From NCBI RefSeq assembly GCF_000420265.1, contig NZ_ATUP01000001.1:1612001-1676000 (forward strand): a stretch of DNA of 64,000 bases, given 5' to 3'. Position 1 is the stretch's first letter, and each line of letters begins with the position of its first letter. The notes beneath the pieces were generated by a model. It saw only the letters and a program-made list of their open reading frames with translations. It was not told the DNA's origin and made no database searches. The position numbers and the translations under genes are program-made. Below are positions 1 to 9,808 of this stretch, piece after piece. The stretch comes from Oceanicaulis alexandrii DSM 11625 (GTDB lineage Bacteria > Pseudomonadota > Alphaproteobacteria > Caulobacterales > Maricaulaceae).

Positions 1-1188
1 AGACGCGGTCTGGGCGGGAAGACCCGCAGTGCGAGCGGCCTCCGCCACAGCGCCGGGGCTCTGCGCGCCGTCGCGCCCGCCCTGGAAATCTATGGCGATG
101 ACGCGGGCGGCGAGGCCTTCGAAATACGCCAGAAAGCCGGTCGCGTCCTTGTTTTTGGAGAAGGCGCAGATCAGCACCAGCGGACGCTCGCGCCCGGCTT
201 CCATCTCCCCCAGGCTGGAGGCGAGAGATTCCGCGGCCGAGAGATTATGCCCGCCATCAAGCCAGAGCGCGCCTTCGCCCTCAGACACGATCTCGGCCAG
301 CTGACCCTCGGTCAGTCGCTGCAGGCGCGCGGGCCAGCGCGCGGTTTCAAGCCCTGTGCTGACCGCTTCAGGGCTGTAGCCGCAGGCGCGCGCCGTGGCG
401 GCGGCGACGCCCGCATTGATGATCTGGTGCGACCCGGCGAGGCTGGGCGGGTTGAGATCCCACAGCTCGTCTTCAGCCTCAAACACCAGTCGTCCATGTT
501 CGGTGTAAGCGCGGAAATCCTGTTCCCAGATCGAGAGCGGGGCCTTGAGGCGCTCGGCGGCCCGGCGGATCACAGCCTCGGCGTCAGGCGTTTGAGGTCC
601 GACGATCACCGTCACGCCTGGCTTGATGATCCCGGCTTTCTCGGCGGCGATGTCTGAGATCGTGTCGCCCAGAAAGTCCTGATGATCGAGGCTGACCGGG
701 GTGATCACCGTGCATTGGGGTTTGGCCAGCACGTTTGTGGCGTCCACCCGGCCCCCAAGGCCGGTCTCAAGGATTAGGCGTTCGGCGGGCGTTTCGGAAA
801 ACAGCAAGAAGGCCGCCGCCGTGGTGATTTCGAAAAAAGTGATCTCATGATCGCCATTGGCGGCCTCGCAGCGCGCAAACGCGTCTTCAAGCCGGGCGTC
901 ATCGACGATCTCGCCCGCCAGCACGATCCGCTCGTTAAAGCGCACCAGATGCGGTGAGGTGTAGACATGGCAGCGCTCGCCGGCGGCCTCTGAAATCGCC
1001 TTCAGAAAGGCGCAGGTCGACCCTTTGCCATTGGTTCCGGCCACATGGATGACGGGCGGCAGACGATCCTGCGGGCGGCCCAGCGCATCAAGCAGGCGTT
1101 CAATCCGGCCCAGCGACAGGTCGATTTTCTTGGGATGCAGGCGCGAGAGGCGTTGCAGCGCCGCCTCAATGGTTTCAGCGGTCGCCAA
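1..1188 (-). CDS. folC: Bifunctional folylpolyglutamate synthase / dihydrofolate synthase, 3' end cut by window
   Basis: This enzyme joins glutamate to dihydropteroate and to folates, using ATP, in the cytoplasm. The open frame runs 396 codons without a stop to the window edge, so about 30-40 C-terminal residues are missing. The ATP-binding P-loop reads HVAGTNGKGST near residues 48-58, followed by the family's TSPHLVRFNERI stretch. I chose a TTG start at 1188 because GGAGAG lies just upstream and there is no suitable ATG; the translation begins MATAETIEAALQRL. It is the last gene of the trpF-trpB-trpA-accD-folC series and starts 14 bases after the accD stop, so co-transcription is likely. Family assignment is firm; the start is inferred. 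Confidence 0.93.
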   Translation of the reverse strand, partial: MATAETIEAALQRLSRLHPKKIDLSLGRIERLLDALGRPQDRLPPVIHVAGTNGKGSTCAFLKAISEAAGERCHVYTSPHLVRFNERIVLAGEIVDDARLEDAFARCEAANGDHEITFFEITTAAAFLLFSETPAERLILETGLGGRVDATNVLAKPQCTVITPVSLDHQDFLGDTISDIAAEKAGIIKPGVTVIVGPQTPDAEAVIRRAAERLKAPLSIWEQDFRAYTEHGRLVFEAEDELWDLNPPSLAGSHQIINAGVAAATARACGYSPEAVSTGLETARWPARLQRLTEGQLAEIVSEGEGALWLDGGHNLSAAESLASSLGEMEAGRERPLVLICAFSKNKDATGFLAYFEGLAARVIAIDFQGGRDGAQSPGAVAEAARTAGLPAQTAS

Positions 1189-1202
1189 AATGCTCTCTCC
1201 GC

Positions 1203-2081
1203 TTATTCAGTTCGCGCCGGGGTGTTGTCCGCGGCGGCGGGACGTTTCAGGAGGGTCCGCATCAGATTGCCCAGCACAGTGCGCAGCTCATGACGATGCA
1301 CGACCTTGTCCACCATGCCCTTGTCCAGAAGGTATTCCGCCCGCTGGAAGCCTTCGGGCAGTTTCTCGCGAATGGTCTGCTCGATCACGCGCGGACCGGC
1401 GAAGCCGATCAGGGCGCCCGGTTCCGCGATCTGCACATCGCCCAGCATGGCGTAAGACGCGGTGACGCCGCCCGTGGTCGGGTCAGTCAGGACCACGAGA
1501 TAGGGCAGCTTGGCGTCTTTGAGCATTTGAACGCCCAGCGTGGTGCGCGGCATCTGCATCAGCGACAGCGCGCCTTCCTGCATGCGCGCGCCGCCTGCGG
1601 CGGTGAACACCACCAGCGGGGTGCGGCGCTCGACGGCGGTTTCGCAGGCCTTGAGGAAGCCCTCGCCTGCGCCCATGCCCAGAGACCCGCCCATGAAGGA
1701 GAAGTCCTGAACCAGAACCGTGGTTTCAATGGACTTGATCGAGCCGACGCCGATCGCCATCGCGTCCTCGCGCCCGGTCTTCTTGCGGGCGGCGGCGAGG
1801 CGGCTGGTATAGGGCTTGTCGTCCTTGAACTTCAGCGGGTCCTTGGCGACCTCAGGCAGGTCCACCTCGGTGTAATCGCCGTCAAACGTGTATTTGAAGC
1901 GCAGGGCCGGGCCGATGCGCATATGGTGGCCGGCGGGGGTGACGTGCTGGGAGGCTTCCAGGTCCTTGTTGAAGACCATCTCGCCCGAAATCGGACACTT
2001 CACCCAGAGATTTTCCGGGGTGTCGCGTTTTTCAAACATCTTCTGGACGCCCGGCGGGGTCAGTTTCTGAAGCCAGCTCAT
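1203..2081 (-). CDS. accD: Acetyl-CoA carboxylase carboxyltransferase beta subunit
   Basis: AccD pairs with AccA to move the carboxyl group from biotin to acetyl-CoA, making malonyl-CoA for fatty-acid synthesis. The 292-residue length and the crotonase-like core ([40 protein letters not shown]) fit the family. The N-terminal zinc finger of the E. coli protein is eroded: only Cys29 (KCPISG) of the expected four cysteines remains. From memory, other alphaproteobacterial AccD proteins show the same loss, so I read it as lineage-typical. It lies between trpA and folC on the same strand. Confidence 0.96.
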   Translation of the reverse strand: MSWLQKLTPPGVQKMFEKRDTPENLWVKCPISGEMVFNKDLEASQHVTPAGHHMRIGPALRFKYTFDGDYTEVDLPEVAKDPLKFKDDKPYTSRLAAARKKTGREDAMAIGVGSIKSIETTVLVQDFSFMGGSLGMGAGEGFLKACETAVERRTPLVVFTAAGGARMQEGALSLMQMPRTTLGVQMLKDAKLPYLVVLTDPTTGGVTASYAMLGDVQIAEPGALIGFAGPRVIEQTIREKLPEGFQRAEYLLDKGMVDKVVHRHELRTVLGNLMRTLLKRPAAADNTPARTE

Positions 2082-2137
2082 ATCGCGTCACACCTCTTCA
2101 AACACTTTGTATCGCACCGGGCCGAACATGTGCCCCG

Positions 2138-2929
2138 CTAACGTGCGGAATGGGCGGCGTCCGCCAGGGTTCCGGCGAGATGCAAGGCCTGGTCCACGCC
2201 GTTTTGCGCCAGTTCCTCGACAATCGCCGAACCGACCACGACCGCGTCCGCAACCTTGCCGATATCGGCGGCGCGCTCGGGCGTCTTGACGCCAAAGCCC
2301 ACAGCCACCGGCAAACCCGACGCGGCGCGCACCCGCGCCACAGCCGCCGAAATATCCCCGGTCGCGCCCGATCCAGCGCCGGTCACGCCCGTTGTGGATA
2401 CGTAATAAACAAATCCGGACGTGTGCGCGACCACTTGCGGCAGGCGCTTGTCGTCGGTGGTGGGGGCGGCCAGGCGCACAAAGGAGAGGCCGTTGGCGTC
2501 CAGGGCGCCGCGAAACTCGGTGTCTTCCTCAGGCGGAATGTCCACGCAGATCACCCCGTCCGCGCCCGCCGCCGCGGCGTCCGTCGCGAATTGGGCGTAG
2601 CCGTAAGAGAAGAACGGATTGGCGTAGCCCATGAGCACGACAGGCGTGTCGGCATGGGTTTCGCGGAAGCGTTTGACGATGCCAAGCACGCCGCGAAGTG
2701 TCATGCCGCCTTCCAGCGCGCGGATCGCGGCGCGCTGGATGGTCGGCCCGTCCGCCATGGGATCGGTGAAAGGCACGCCCAGCTCGATAACGTCCGCGCC
2801 CTTATCGGCGAGGCCTTTCATCATCTCAAGCGTCGTGTTCGCATCGGGATCACCCGCCATGACATAGGCGACAAACCCGGCGCGGTTGTCTGATTTCAAA
2901 GCGGCGAAGGTGGGGGCGAGGCGGGTCAT
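2138..2929 (-). CDS. trpA: Tryptophan synthase alpha chain
   Basis: TrpA cleaves indole-3-glycerol phosphate to indole and glyceraldehyde 3-phosphate and channels indole to TrpB. The TIM-barrel motifs are intact. With the start at 2929 the catalytic residues fall exactly at Glu49 (VIELGVPFTDP) and Asp60 (MADGP), as in E. coli. An in-frame upstream ATG at 2974 would add 15 unrelated residues and overlap trpB by 41 bases, so I prefer 2929, four bases after the trpB stop with GGAG about ten bases upstream. Product is 263 residues. Confidence 0.96.
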   Translation of the reverse strand: MTRLAPTFAALKSDNRAGFVAYVMAGDPDANTTLEMMKGLADKGADVIELGVPFTDPMADGPTIQRAAIRALEGGMTLRGVLGIVKRFRETHADTPVVLMGYANPFFSYGYAQFATDAAAAGADGVICVDIPPEEDTEFRGALDANGLSFVRLAAPTTDDKRLPQVVAHTSGFVYYVSTTGVTGAGSGATGDISAAVARVRAASGLPVAVGFGVKTPERAADIGKVADAVVVGSAIVEELAQNGVDQALHLAGTLADAAHSAR

Positions 2930-2933
2930 GATC

Positions 2934-4145
2934 TTAAAGCTCCACACCGAGCGCATCGGCGACGGAGAAGACATCCTTGTCGCCGCGGCCGCACATATTC
3001 ATCAAGATGACGCCGTCCTTGCCCAGTTCTTTCGCGAGATCGCGCACGCGCGCGAGGGCGTGGGCGGGTTCAAGGGCGGGAATAATGCCCTCTTTCTGTG
3101 AGCAGAGCTGGAACATCTCAAGCGCCTCGGCATCGGTGGCCGATCGGTATTCCGCCCGTCCCACGTCATGTAGGAAGGCGTGCTCTGGGCCGATACCTGG
3201 GTAATCAAGACCCGCAGAAATCGAATGGCCCTCGGTGATCTGACCGTCAGCATCCTGCAAAAGGTAGGTCTTGTTGCCATGGAGGATGCCGGGACGACCG
3301 CCGTTAAGGCTGGCGGCGTGATCGGGCGTATCAAGGCCCTTGCCCGCAGCTTCGACGCCGATCAGGCGGACGCTTTCATCTTCCAGGAAGGGATGGAACA
3401 AGCCCATCGCGTTTGAGCCGCCGCCAATGCAGGCGACCGCTGCGTCGGGCAGGCGTCCGATGCGGTCGAGCATCTGTTCGCGCGCTTCACGGCCAATGAC
3501 GGACTGAAAATCACGCACCATGGCCGGATAGGGGTGGGGACCCGCTACTGTGCCGATGACGTAGAAGGTCTCATCGGGATAGGTCACCCAGTCGCGCAGC
3601 GCCTCGTTCATGGCGTCTTTCAGCGTGCCGCGTCCCGAGGTGACGGCGTGGATTTTCGCGCCCAGCAAATTCATGCGGAAGACATTCGGCTTCTGGCGCT
3701 TCACATCGGTCGCGCCCATGAACACTTCACACGGCAGGCCAAAGCGGGCCGCCACGGTGGCGGTCGCCACGCCGTGCTGACCGGCGCCGGTTTCAGCGAT
3801 GATGCGGGTCTTGCCCATGCGTTTCGCCAGCAGCACCTGACCCAGGCAGTTATTGATCTTGTGCGCGCCGGTATGGTTGAGCTCGTCGCGCTTGAACCAG
3901 ATCTTCGCCCCGCCAAACTCTTCAGTCAGACGCTCGGCGAAATAGAGCGGGCTGGGACGACCGATGAAATCACGGCTGAACTCGTCAAACTCGGCGATGA
4001 AATCAGGGTCGGTCTTGTAGTGCTCATACGCTTCCTGCAGCGCCAGAATGTTCGGCATCAGAGTCTCGGCCACATAGCGGCCGCCAAACTGTCCGAAACG
4101 GCCCTCAGCATCAGGCTGTTGGGAGAAGGCGTTGGGTTGGGTCAT
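2934..4145 (-). CDS. trpB: Tryptophan synthase beta chain
   Basis: TrpB condenses indole with serine to give tryptophan, using pyridoxal phosphate. At 403 residues it has normal length. The PLP lysine is Lys96 in [10 protein letters not shown], and the phosphate-binding GGGSNAMG loop is present. It lies between trpF (102-base gap) and trpA (four-base gap), the usual alphaproteobacterial order, and must form the alpha2-beta2 complex with the TrpA next to it. Confidence 0.98.
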   Translation of the reverse strand: MTQPNAFSQQPDAEGRFGQFGGRYVAETLMPNILALQEAYEHYKTDPDFIAEFDEFSRDFIGRPSPLYFAERLTEEFGGAKIWFKRDELNHTGAHKINNCLGQVLLAKRMGKTRIIAETGAGQHGVATATVAARFGLPCEVFMGATDVKRQKPNVFRMNLLGAKIHAVTSGRGTLKDAMNEALRDWVTYPDETFYVIGTVAGPHPYPAMVRDFQSVIGREAREQMLDRIGRLPDAAVACIGGGSNAMGLFHPFLEDESVRLIGVEAAGKGLDTPDHAASLNGGRPGILHGNKTYLLQDADGQITEGHSISAGLDYPGIGPEHAFLHDVGRAEYRSATDAEALEMFQLCSQKEGIIPALEPAHALARVRDLAKELGKDGVILMNMCGRGDKDVFSVADALGVEL

Positions 4146-4247
4146 GACAGCGGTCTTTCACGACGCTCAGAGCTGCGAGACGCGCAGCCCTGACAGGTTC
4201 TAAAGGTCAGCCTCAGAGAAGCCGGTAAAGCAAGGCGGCGCAAGGCG

Positions 4248-4898
4248 TCAGCGCGCTTTGACTGCAGTGATGAACGCCTTGATTTTGTCTAGACTTTTGA
4301 CGCCCGGCTCGGCTTCGACGCCTGACACGACATCCACGCCCGGCGCGCCGGATTGGCAGATGGCGTCGGGGACGGTCTCAACCGTCAGTCCGCCCGCCAG
4401 CAGCCAGGGCTGGCCGGGGTCAAAATCCTTGAGAACGCCATAGTCCCACGCTTGCCCGAGCCCGCCGGGCCGGTCCGCGTCCTTGGGCGGCTTGGCGTCA
4501 AATACGAAGCCGTCCACATGGTCTTTGTAGGTCAGCGCTTTTCGAAGGTCGTCTGACGTGGAGACGCCCAAGGCCTTCCACACGCCGATTTCGGCGTAAT
4601 GGCGCGCATCGAGGCACCGCATCGGGCTTTCCCCCCCATGAAGCTGGATAAAGTCGGGCCGCATATGGCGCAGTACTTCGCCCATCAGCATTTCATCGGG
4701 ATCCACCAGGACGGCGACAGACTTGGCGTCGCCTTTTCGTGCGGCGAGCGCGCCCATTTGCTCCAGCGAGAGGTGGCGCGGGCTTTTGGGAAAATGAATG
4801 AAGCCCAGATAATCCGCGCCGGCGTTGACTGCGGCGTCCACCGCGTTGGCGGAATTGAGGCCGCAAATCTTGATCAGGGGGGAGCGCGTCTGTGTCAT
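4248..4898 (-). CDS. trpF: Phosphoribosylanthranilate isomerase
   Basis: TrpF performs the Amadori rearrangement of phosphoribosylanthranilate in tryptophan synthesis. The 216-residue protein shows the family's catalytic cysteine (KICGL, near residue 13), the IQLHG strand, the catalytic aspartate in VFDAK, and the phosphate-binding LLAGGLT. It is the first gene of the minus-strand trpF-trpB-trpA-accD-folC run. I saw no leader peptide or attenuator in front of it, only a 55-base gap to the metallopeptidase gene. Confidence 0.96.
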   Translation of the reverse strand: MTQTRSPLIKICGLNSANAVDAAVNAGADYLGFIHFPKSPRHLSLEQMGALAARKGDAKSVAVLVDPDEMLMGEVLRHMRPDFIQLHGGESPMRCLDARHYAEIGVWKALGVSTSDDLRKALTYKDHVDGFVFDAKPPKDADRPGGLGQAWDYGVLKDFDPGQPWLLAGGLTVETVPDAICQSGAPGVDVVSGVEAEPGVKSLDKIKAFITAVKAR

Positions 4899-4953
4899 GC
4901 GCCGGATGTAGCGCTGAAGTCTCGCCCCGCCAAGTCAGGACTGTGTATGGCGG

Positions 4954-5796
4954 TTAGGCGACCATCCCCACAAGCTGGCTGATGGATTGCGCGCGCGTCG
5001 CAGCGGCATAGGCGCCATTGGCCTGGTTGATCTGGGCGGGCTGGGCGCCGCTGAACCCGAACGGCGCGGCTTGCGCCTCCGCCTGTTCGGCGCCTGGCTC
5101 TGCGAACGGACTTTGGCTATCTGGCGATTGCGGGCCTGTCGAAGGCTGTGTTGGATCGGACGGCGCGTCCCCGCGCGCGACCGCTTCGCGCTCTTCGCGG
5201 TCCTGAGCCGCCTGTTCGGCGCGGGCTTGTTGGGCGGCGGCGTCAGCAGCGGCGGCCACCTTGCGGTCCTGACCTGAGGGTTCAGCCGGCGCCAGGGCGG
5301 CGGCCTTGACCACGCGCATTTTCTCAATGGTGGCGGCGGGATCGCCGGGAATGGGGCTGGCGTCGATCTGCACCTCGCCGCCGACCGCGTATTGCTTGCC
5401 GTCCGGGCCTTGCTGGAAGCTGTAAGACGGCGCGCTGGCGTATTGCCCGCCCGCCGCCTGGTGCGCCTGTTCGTGCTGACGCACTTCGCGGTCGCGCTTT
5501 TTCAGCTCGGCGACCTGTTTTTGCTCGGCGTCCGAAAGCTGTTCGCCGGGCTGAGAGGCCTTGGCGCTGCTGGCTTGCGGCGCGACTGACGCCGGGTCGC
5601 TGAGCTTCTGCGCGGCGGCGGACAGGGAGACCGGGTCATTGATCGCCGTGCGGGTTGAGGTTGCAGCGGCGGAGCGATCAGAAGATGGAGTCAGCCGGTT
5701 CGCTTGAGCGGTCAGCTCACGCGTTGGGAAGGCAGCGCCCGGCCCGGCCATGAAAGCCGGATCAGCGCTGCCCAGACTAACGGGCGAAAGCGCCAT
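4954..5796 (-). CDS. SprA-related putative metallopeptidase
   Basis: This 280-residue protein matches what I know of the SprA-related family (PF12118): an alanine/glutamine-rich variable N-terminus, then [10 protein letters not shown] with a zinc-peptidase HExxH at His108-Glu109...His112, then [23 protein letters not shown], then a charged Ala/Gln/Glu tail likely to be helical. I see no signal peptide, so location is unclear. The substrate is unknown; the family name comes from similarity and not from a shown activity. It lies on the same strand as trpF but has its own upstream gap to ihfB. Confidence 0.8.
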   Translation of the reverse strand: MALSPVSLGSADPAFMAGPGAAFPTRELTAQANRLTPSSDRSAAATSTRTAINDPVSLSAAAQKLSDPASVAPQASSAKASQPGEQLSDAEQKQVAELKKRDREVRQHEQAHQAAGGQYASAPSYSFQQGPDGKQYAVGGEVQIDASPIPGDPAATIEKMRVVKAAALAPAEPSGQDRKVAAAADAAAQQARAEQAAQDREEREAVARGDAPSDPTQPSTGPQSPDSQSPFAEPGAEQAEAQAAPFGFSGAQPAQINQANGAYAAATRAQSISQLVGMVA

Positions 5797-5872
5797 GGAT
5801 CATCCCGACAGATACAACCTGCCGGAGAGAATGAAGGACAACCCTTAAAGCTTTGGTAATGCGGGTTAAGGC

Positions 5873-6157
5873 TTAGGCCTTGCCGTCCACGCGTTCGCGC
5901 AGCTCTTTTCCGGTCTTGAAGAACGGCACGTGCTTTTCCTTCACCGACACCGGGTCGCCTGTCCGCGGGTTGCGACCCTGGCGCGGCGGGCGATTGCGGA
6001 CGGAAAAGGCGCCAAAGCCGCGCAATTCCACACGATCGCCGCGCTCAAGCGCTTGGGTGATCTCTTCCAGCACCGTGTTGACCACCCGCTCCAGATCCTT
6101 CTGGTAGAGGTGCGGATTGTCTTCGGCGAGCTTCTCGATGAGTTCGGATTTGATCAT
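5873..6157 (-). CDS. ihfB: Integration host factor beta subunit
   Basis: IHF is a heterodimeric DNA-bending protein used in recombination, replication and transcription. The 94-residue product starts [10 protein letters not shown] and has the HU/IHF hallmark [21 protein letters not shown], whose arm inserts its proline into the minor groove. An upstream in-frame ATG at 6259 would add 34 residues across the rpsA terminator, so 6157 is the sensible start. It follows rpsA, as in most alphaproteobacteria, but a strong terminator separates the two, so it probably has its own promoter. Confidence 0.96.
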   Translation of the reverse strand: MIKSELIEKLAEDNPHLYQKDLERVVNTVLEEITQALERGDRVELRGFGAFSVRNRPPRQGRNPRTGDPVSVKEKHVPFFKTGKELRERVDGKA

Positions 6158-6231
6158 GGTGCAGTCCCCTTGCAGACCATCAGTGTAGGAACACCACGAG
6201 AGCGCCGTCAATCGGCAAGCCGGGGTTGCAG

Positions 6232-6267
6232 GCAAAAAAGAACCCCCAATGCAGGGCATTGGGGGTT
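6232..6267 (-). terminator. Rho-independent terminator after rpsA
   Basis: A perfect 12-base-pair stem (6241-6252 with 6256-6267) with a three-base loop AGG is followed, on the minus strand, by CTTTTTTGC. It sits 40 bases after the rpsA stop and before ihfB. Confidence 0.93.
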
Positions 6268-6306
6268 CCAGCTCCCTCAGACGGGGAGGTTCAGCCGGTC
6301 AGAGGA

Positions 6307-8004
6307 CTAGTCCTCGTCCTGACCTTTCAGTGCGGCGCCCAGGATATCGCCCAGAGACGCGCCGGAGTCAGAAGACCCGTACTGTTCGACGGCTTCTTTC
6401 TCTTCCGCCATTTCCAGCGCCTTGATGGACACGGAAACGCGGCGAGACGCCTTGTCGATATTGGTGACGCGTGCGTCGACCTTGTCGCCGACCGCAAAGC
6501 GCTCGGGACGTTGCTCGGCGCGATCGCGCGAGATGTCGGACTTGCGGATGAACGCCTTGACCAGGTTGTCCGGGCCCAGGCTGACTTCCACGCCGCCGGT
6601 GGTGATTTCGGTGACGGTGCAGGTCACGGTCTCGCCGCGCTTGAAGCCGCCTTCGTCCATCGGGTCGCCGCCGAGCTGCTTGACGCCCAGGGAGACACGT
6701 TCTTTCTCGACATCCACGTCCAGAACCTTGGCGCGCACGGAGTCGCCTTTCTTATAGTCCTGGATGGCGTCTTCGCCCGAACGATCCCAGTCGAGATCGG
6801 ACAGGTGAACCATGCCGTCGATTTCGTCGTCGACGCCGATGAACAGACCGAATTCGGTGATGTTCTTGACTTCGCCTTCGACTTCAGAGCCGACCGGGTG
6901 CGCTTCCGCGAACACTTCCCACGGATTGCGCTGGGTCTGCTTGATGCCCAGAGAAACGCGGCGCTTGTCCGGATCCACGTCGAGCACCATCACGTCCACT
7001 TCCTGGGAGGTGGAGACGATTTTGCCCGGATGGACGTTCTTCTTGGTCCAGCTCATCTCGGAGACGTGCACCAGGCCTTCGACGCCCGGCTCCAGCTCCA
7101 CGAACGCGCCGTATTCGGCGATGTTCGTCACGCGGCCTTTGAACACAGCGCCGTTCGGGTATTTCAGCGCCACGCCGTCCCACGGGTCGGACTGCAGCTG
7201 CTTCATGCCGAGCGAGATGCGCTGGGTGTCTTTGTTGATCTTGATGATCTGCACCTGAACGGTCTGACCGACTTCGACCACTTCGCTCGGATGGCCCACA
7301 CGCGACCAGCTCATGTCGGTGACGTGCAGCAGGCCGTCAATGCCGCCCAGATCCACGAACGCACCGTAATCGGTGATGTTCTTGACGACGCCTTCGCGCA
7401 CTTCGCCTTCGGCCAGCTGACCGACGAGCTCGGCACGCTGCTCGGCGCGGGATTCTTCCAGAACAGCGCGGCGTGACACCACGATATTGCCGCGCGGACG
7501 GTCCATTTTCAGGATCGCGAACGGCTGTTCCTTGTTCATCAGAGGCGCGACGTCGCGCACCGGACGGATGTCCACCTGAGAGCCCGGCAGGAAGGCCGAA
7601 GCGCCGCCCAGATCCACGGTGAAGCCGCCCTTGACGCGGCCCACGATGGCGCCGTTGACCGGCTCTTTGGATTCGAACGTCTTCTCCAGACGGTCCCAGG
7701 CTTCTTCGCGACGGGCTTTGTCGCGCGACAGGACAGCTTCACCGAGCGCGTTTTCGATGCGCTCAAGGTAGATGTCGACCTGTTCGCCCAGTTTCGGCGC
7801 TTCCGAGCCGGGACCGGTGAATTCGCGCAGGGCCACGCGGCCTTCGGTTTTCAGACCGACGTCGATGACGACGGTGTCGTGCAGCACGGCGGTGACGGTG
7901 CCGCGCACGACAGCGCCTTCCATCAGGTCGCGGCCAGCAAGGCTCGCTTCCAGCATTGACGCGAAATCATCGCGGCTCGGGGCCGAGGTTTGGGTGTCAG
8001 ACAT
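6307..8004 (-). CDS. rpsA: 30S ribosomal protein S1
   Basis: S1 helps mRNA bind the 30S subunit. The 565-residue protein contains six successive S1 RNA-binding repeats; the later ones are well conserved (DYGAFVDLGGIDGLLHVTDMSW, then EYGAFVELEPGVEGLVHVSEMSW, then EFGLFIGVDDEIDGMVHLSDLDW, each with the closing RISLG/RVSLG strand). Length fits the family. It is usually preceded by cmk in alphaproteobacteria; here aroA is the upstream neighbour, with a 330-base gap. A strong terminator follows. Confidence 0.97.
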   Translation of the reverse strand: MSDTQTSAPSRDDFASMLEASLAGRDLMEGAVVRGTVTAVLHDTVVIDVGLKTEGRVALREFTGPGSEAPKLGEQVDIYLERIENALGEAVLSRDKARREEAWDRLEKTFESKEPVNGAIVGRVKGGFTVDLGGASAFLPGSQVDIRPVRDVAPLMNKEQPFAILKMDRPRGNIVVSRRAVLEESRAEQRAELVGQLAEGEVREGVVKNITDYGAFVDLGGIDGLLHVTDMSWSRVGHPSEVVEVGQTVQVQIIKINKDTQRISLGMKQLQSDPWDGVALKYPNGAVFKGRVTNIAEYGAFVELEPGVEGLVHVSEMSWTKKNVHPGKIVSTSQEVDVMVLDVDPDKRRVSLGIKQTQRNPWEVFAEAHPVGSEVEGEVKNITEFGLFIGVDDEIDGMVHLSDLDWDRSGEDAIQDYKKGDSVRAKVLDVDVEKERVSLGVKQLGGDPMDEGGFKRGETVTCTVTEITTGGVEVSLGPDNLVKAFIRKSDISRDRAEQRPERFAVGDKVDARVTNIDKASRRVSVSIKALEMAEEKEAVEQYGSSDSGASLGDILGAALKGQDED

Positions 8005-8334
8005 ATTAGAGGATGGCTCCAGGGGTTATCGTCGTTTCCGGCCGGCCGGTTGGTTCCGGCGGTCTTGCCGCGCGCAGCGGCTGGAAATCTCCAAAGCAGC
8101 CGCGAACGGCCGGAATACGCTTTCAAAATGAGCGGAGCGAAACGACAGGGCGGCGCACATCGTGCCGTGGGTCTGAACCGACAAACATGAAGGATGCGCA
8201 CGCCTGGCCGCGGAACATCGCCCGCCCGGCGAACGACCGGCTTGCTGACGCAGGGTGAGCGCAGCAAGACAATCGCGCGCGGACTTACCGCAAATTCGCT
8301 GTCAGGGCAAGGCGTGCAGCCCTTTGAAGCTGAC
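8005..8334. other. Non-coding gap between aroA and rpsA
   Basis: No credible gene is seen in these 330 bases in any frame, and in particular no P-loop or other trace of cytidylate kinase, which normally sits here. It must contain the rpsA promoter and leader, but I cannot name a convincing -35/-10 pair. A stem-loop is visible: CTTGCTG at 8241-8247 pairs with CAGCAAG at 8262-8268, extended by CGC/GCG past a bulged A. It has no T-run on either strand. Confidence 0.7.
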
Positions 8335-9690
8335 TCAATCGGCGCCGATCTCAGCGCCCAGAACGGCCATGTGATCGAAAAAGTCCGGATAGCTGGTGGC
8401 GATCATGCTCACATCATCGACGCTCACCGGCGCTTGCGCGCCGCAGCCCATGATCAGGGCGCTCATGGCAAGGCGATGATCATGATGGGTTTTAACGCTT
8501 CCGCCACCCGGAACGCCGTCTCTGCCGCAGCCATGAACGACAAGGCTGTCCTCGCCCAGCTCGACCTTGACGCCATTGGTTTCCAGCAGGGCGGCGCTGG
8601 CCGCAAGGCGATCACTCTCCTTGGCGCGTAATTCCTCCAGCCCCTTCATCACCGTCACGCCGTCCGCAAAGGCGGCGATGACGGACAGGATGGGGTATTC
8701 GTCGATCATGGACGGGGCGAGGGCGGCGGGAACCTCCACGCCTTTCAGCGCGCCCGATTTCACCGTGATGTCCACAAGCTGCTCGCCGCAGCGCTCGCCC
8801 GCCGGGGTCAAATGGATGTCGGCGCCCATCATCTTGAGCACCTGGTACAGGCCGAAGCGTGCGGGGTTGGTCATGACGCCGGTGATCGTGACCTCGCTGC
8901 CTGACGTGACGAGGGCGGCGGCCAGGGGGAAGGCGGCGGATGACGGGTCGCCGGGGATGGAGACGTTCGCCGGGGTCAGCGTCTTGCCGCCGCGCACGCG
9001 CGCAATCAGCCCCTCCCCCTCACGCTCCACGCTGAGGTCCGCGCCATAGACAGGCGCCATGATTTCCGTGTGATCGCGGGTGGCGCGCGGCTCGCGCACG
9101 ATTGTTTCGCCTTGCGCGCCCAGCCCCGCCAGAAGAATGGCGCTTTTCACCTGGGCGGAGGCGACGGGCGGCGTGTAGTCAATCGGATCGAGATGATTTG
9201 AGCCGCGCAGGGTCACCGGCAAGCGGCCGCCATCGCTGGACTGGCTTTTGACGCCCATGCGCGCCAGCGGATCAAGCACCCGCGCCATCGGGCGCGAGGA
9301 CAGGCTTTCATCGCCGACAAACTCCGCCTTGAGCTCGAACCGGCTCGCAGCGCCCATCAGCAAGCGCACGCCTGTGCCCGAATTGCCCAGATCCAGAGGT
9401 TGGGCCGGGCTGGTCCAGCGGCCTTGCCCGATAACGCGCCAGGCGCCGGGCCCTTCACGCTCGACCGTTGCGCCCAGGGCGGCGACGGCGCCGGCGGTCG
9501 CCAGCACGTCCTCGCTCTCCAGAAGGCCCTCAATTCGACTTTCTCCGTCCGCCAGCGCAGAAAATATCAGTGCGCGATGCGAGCATGACTTGTCCGCGGC
9601 CGCCTGAAGACGTCCTTTCAGGGCATTGACAGGCCGGGCGGTTTTTGGCCCGTTTGCGGTCGAGGACGGGGAAGGCGTGGCGTGTGTCAT
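8335..9690 (-). CDS. aroA: 3-phosphoshikimate 1-carboxyvinyltransferase (EPSP synthase)
   Basis: AroA transfers enolpyruvyl from PEP to shikimate 3-phosphate in aromatic amino-acid synthesis. The 451-residue product has the family motifs: KSCSHRALIFSALA near the N-terminus, LGNSGTGVRLLMG, the LRAKESDRL segment and DHRLAMS. The GNSGTGVR and GDPSSAAF patterns resemble class II (alphaproteobacterial) enzymes. I start it at 9690 (MTHATPSPSS); an upstream ATG at 9834 would overlap the divergent FYDLN gene. The chorismate branch feeds the trp genes nearby. Confidence 0.96.
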   Translation of the reverse strand: MTHATPSPSSTANGPKTARPVNALKGRLQAAADKSCSHRALIFSALADGESRIEGLLESEDVLATAGAVAALGATVEREGPGAWRVIGQGRWTSPAQPLDLGNSGTGVRLLMGAASRFELKAEFVGDESLSSRPMARVLDPLARMGVKSQSSDGGRLPVTLRGSNHLDPIDYTPPVASAQVKSAILLAGLGAQGETIVREPRATRDHTEIMAPVYGADLSVEREGEGLIARVRGGKTLTPANVSIPGDPSSAAFPLAAALVTSGSEVTITGVMTNPARFGLYQVLKMMGADIHLTPAGERCGEQLVDITVKSGALKGVEVPAALAPSMIDEYPILSVIAAFADGVTVMKGLEELRAKESDRLAASAALLETNGVKVELGEDSLVVHGCGRDGVPGGGSVKTHHDHRLAMSALIMGCGAQAPVSVDDVSMIATSYPDFFDHMAVLGAEIGAD

Positions 9691-9808
9691 GCGGACTCCG
9701 CAGGTGTGCAGATGTGGGAAGGCTTCAATCGGGTTTTGACAGCCGCTCCAGAACATGGCAACTGGCGCGCCGATTTGATCGCCCTTCTCTGTGAAAGGAT
9801 TTGGACTC

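Noticed and set aside
2930-2974. Longer N-terminus for trpA from the ATG at 2974
   Set aside because: It would overlap trpB by 41 bases and add residues not seen in the family; the start at 2929 puts Glu49 and Asp60 in register.
7923-8267. Minus-strand 114-codon frame as a possible cmk remnant
   Set aside because: No P-loop or kinase motif; it runs into rpsA out of frame.
8241-8268. Stem-loop in the aroA-rpsA gap as a terminator
   Set aside because: No T-run follows on either strand; kept only as a note in the gap entry.
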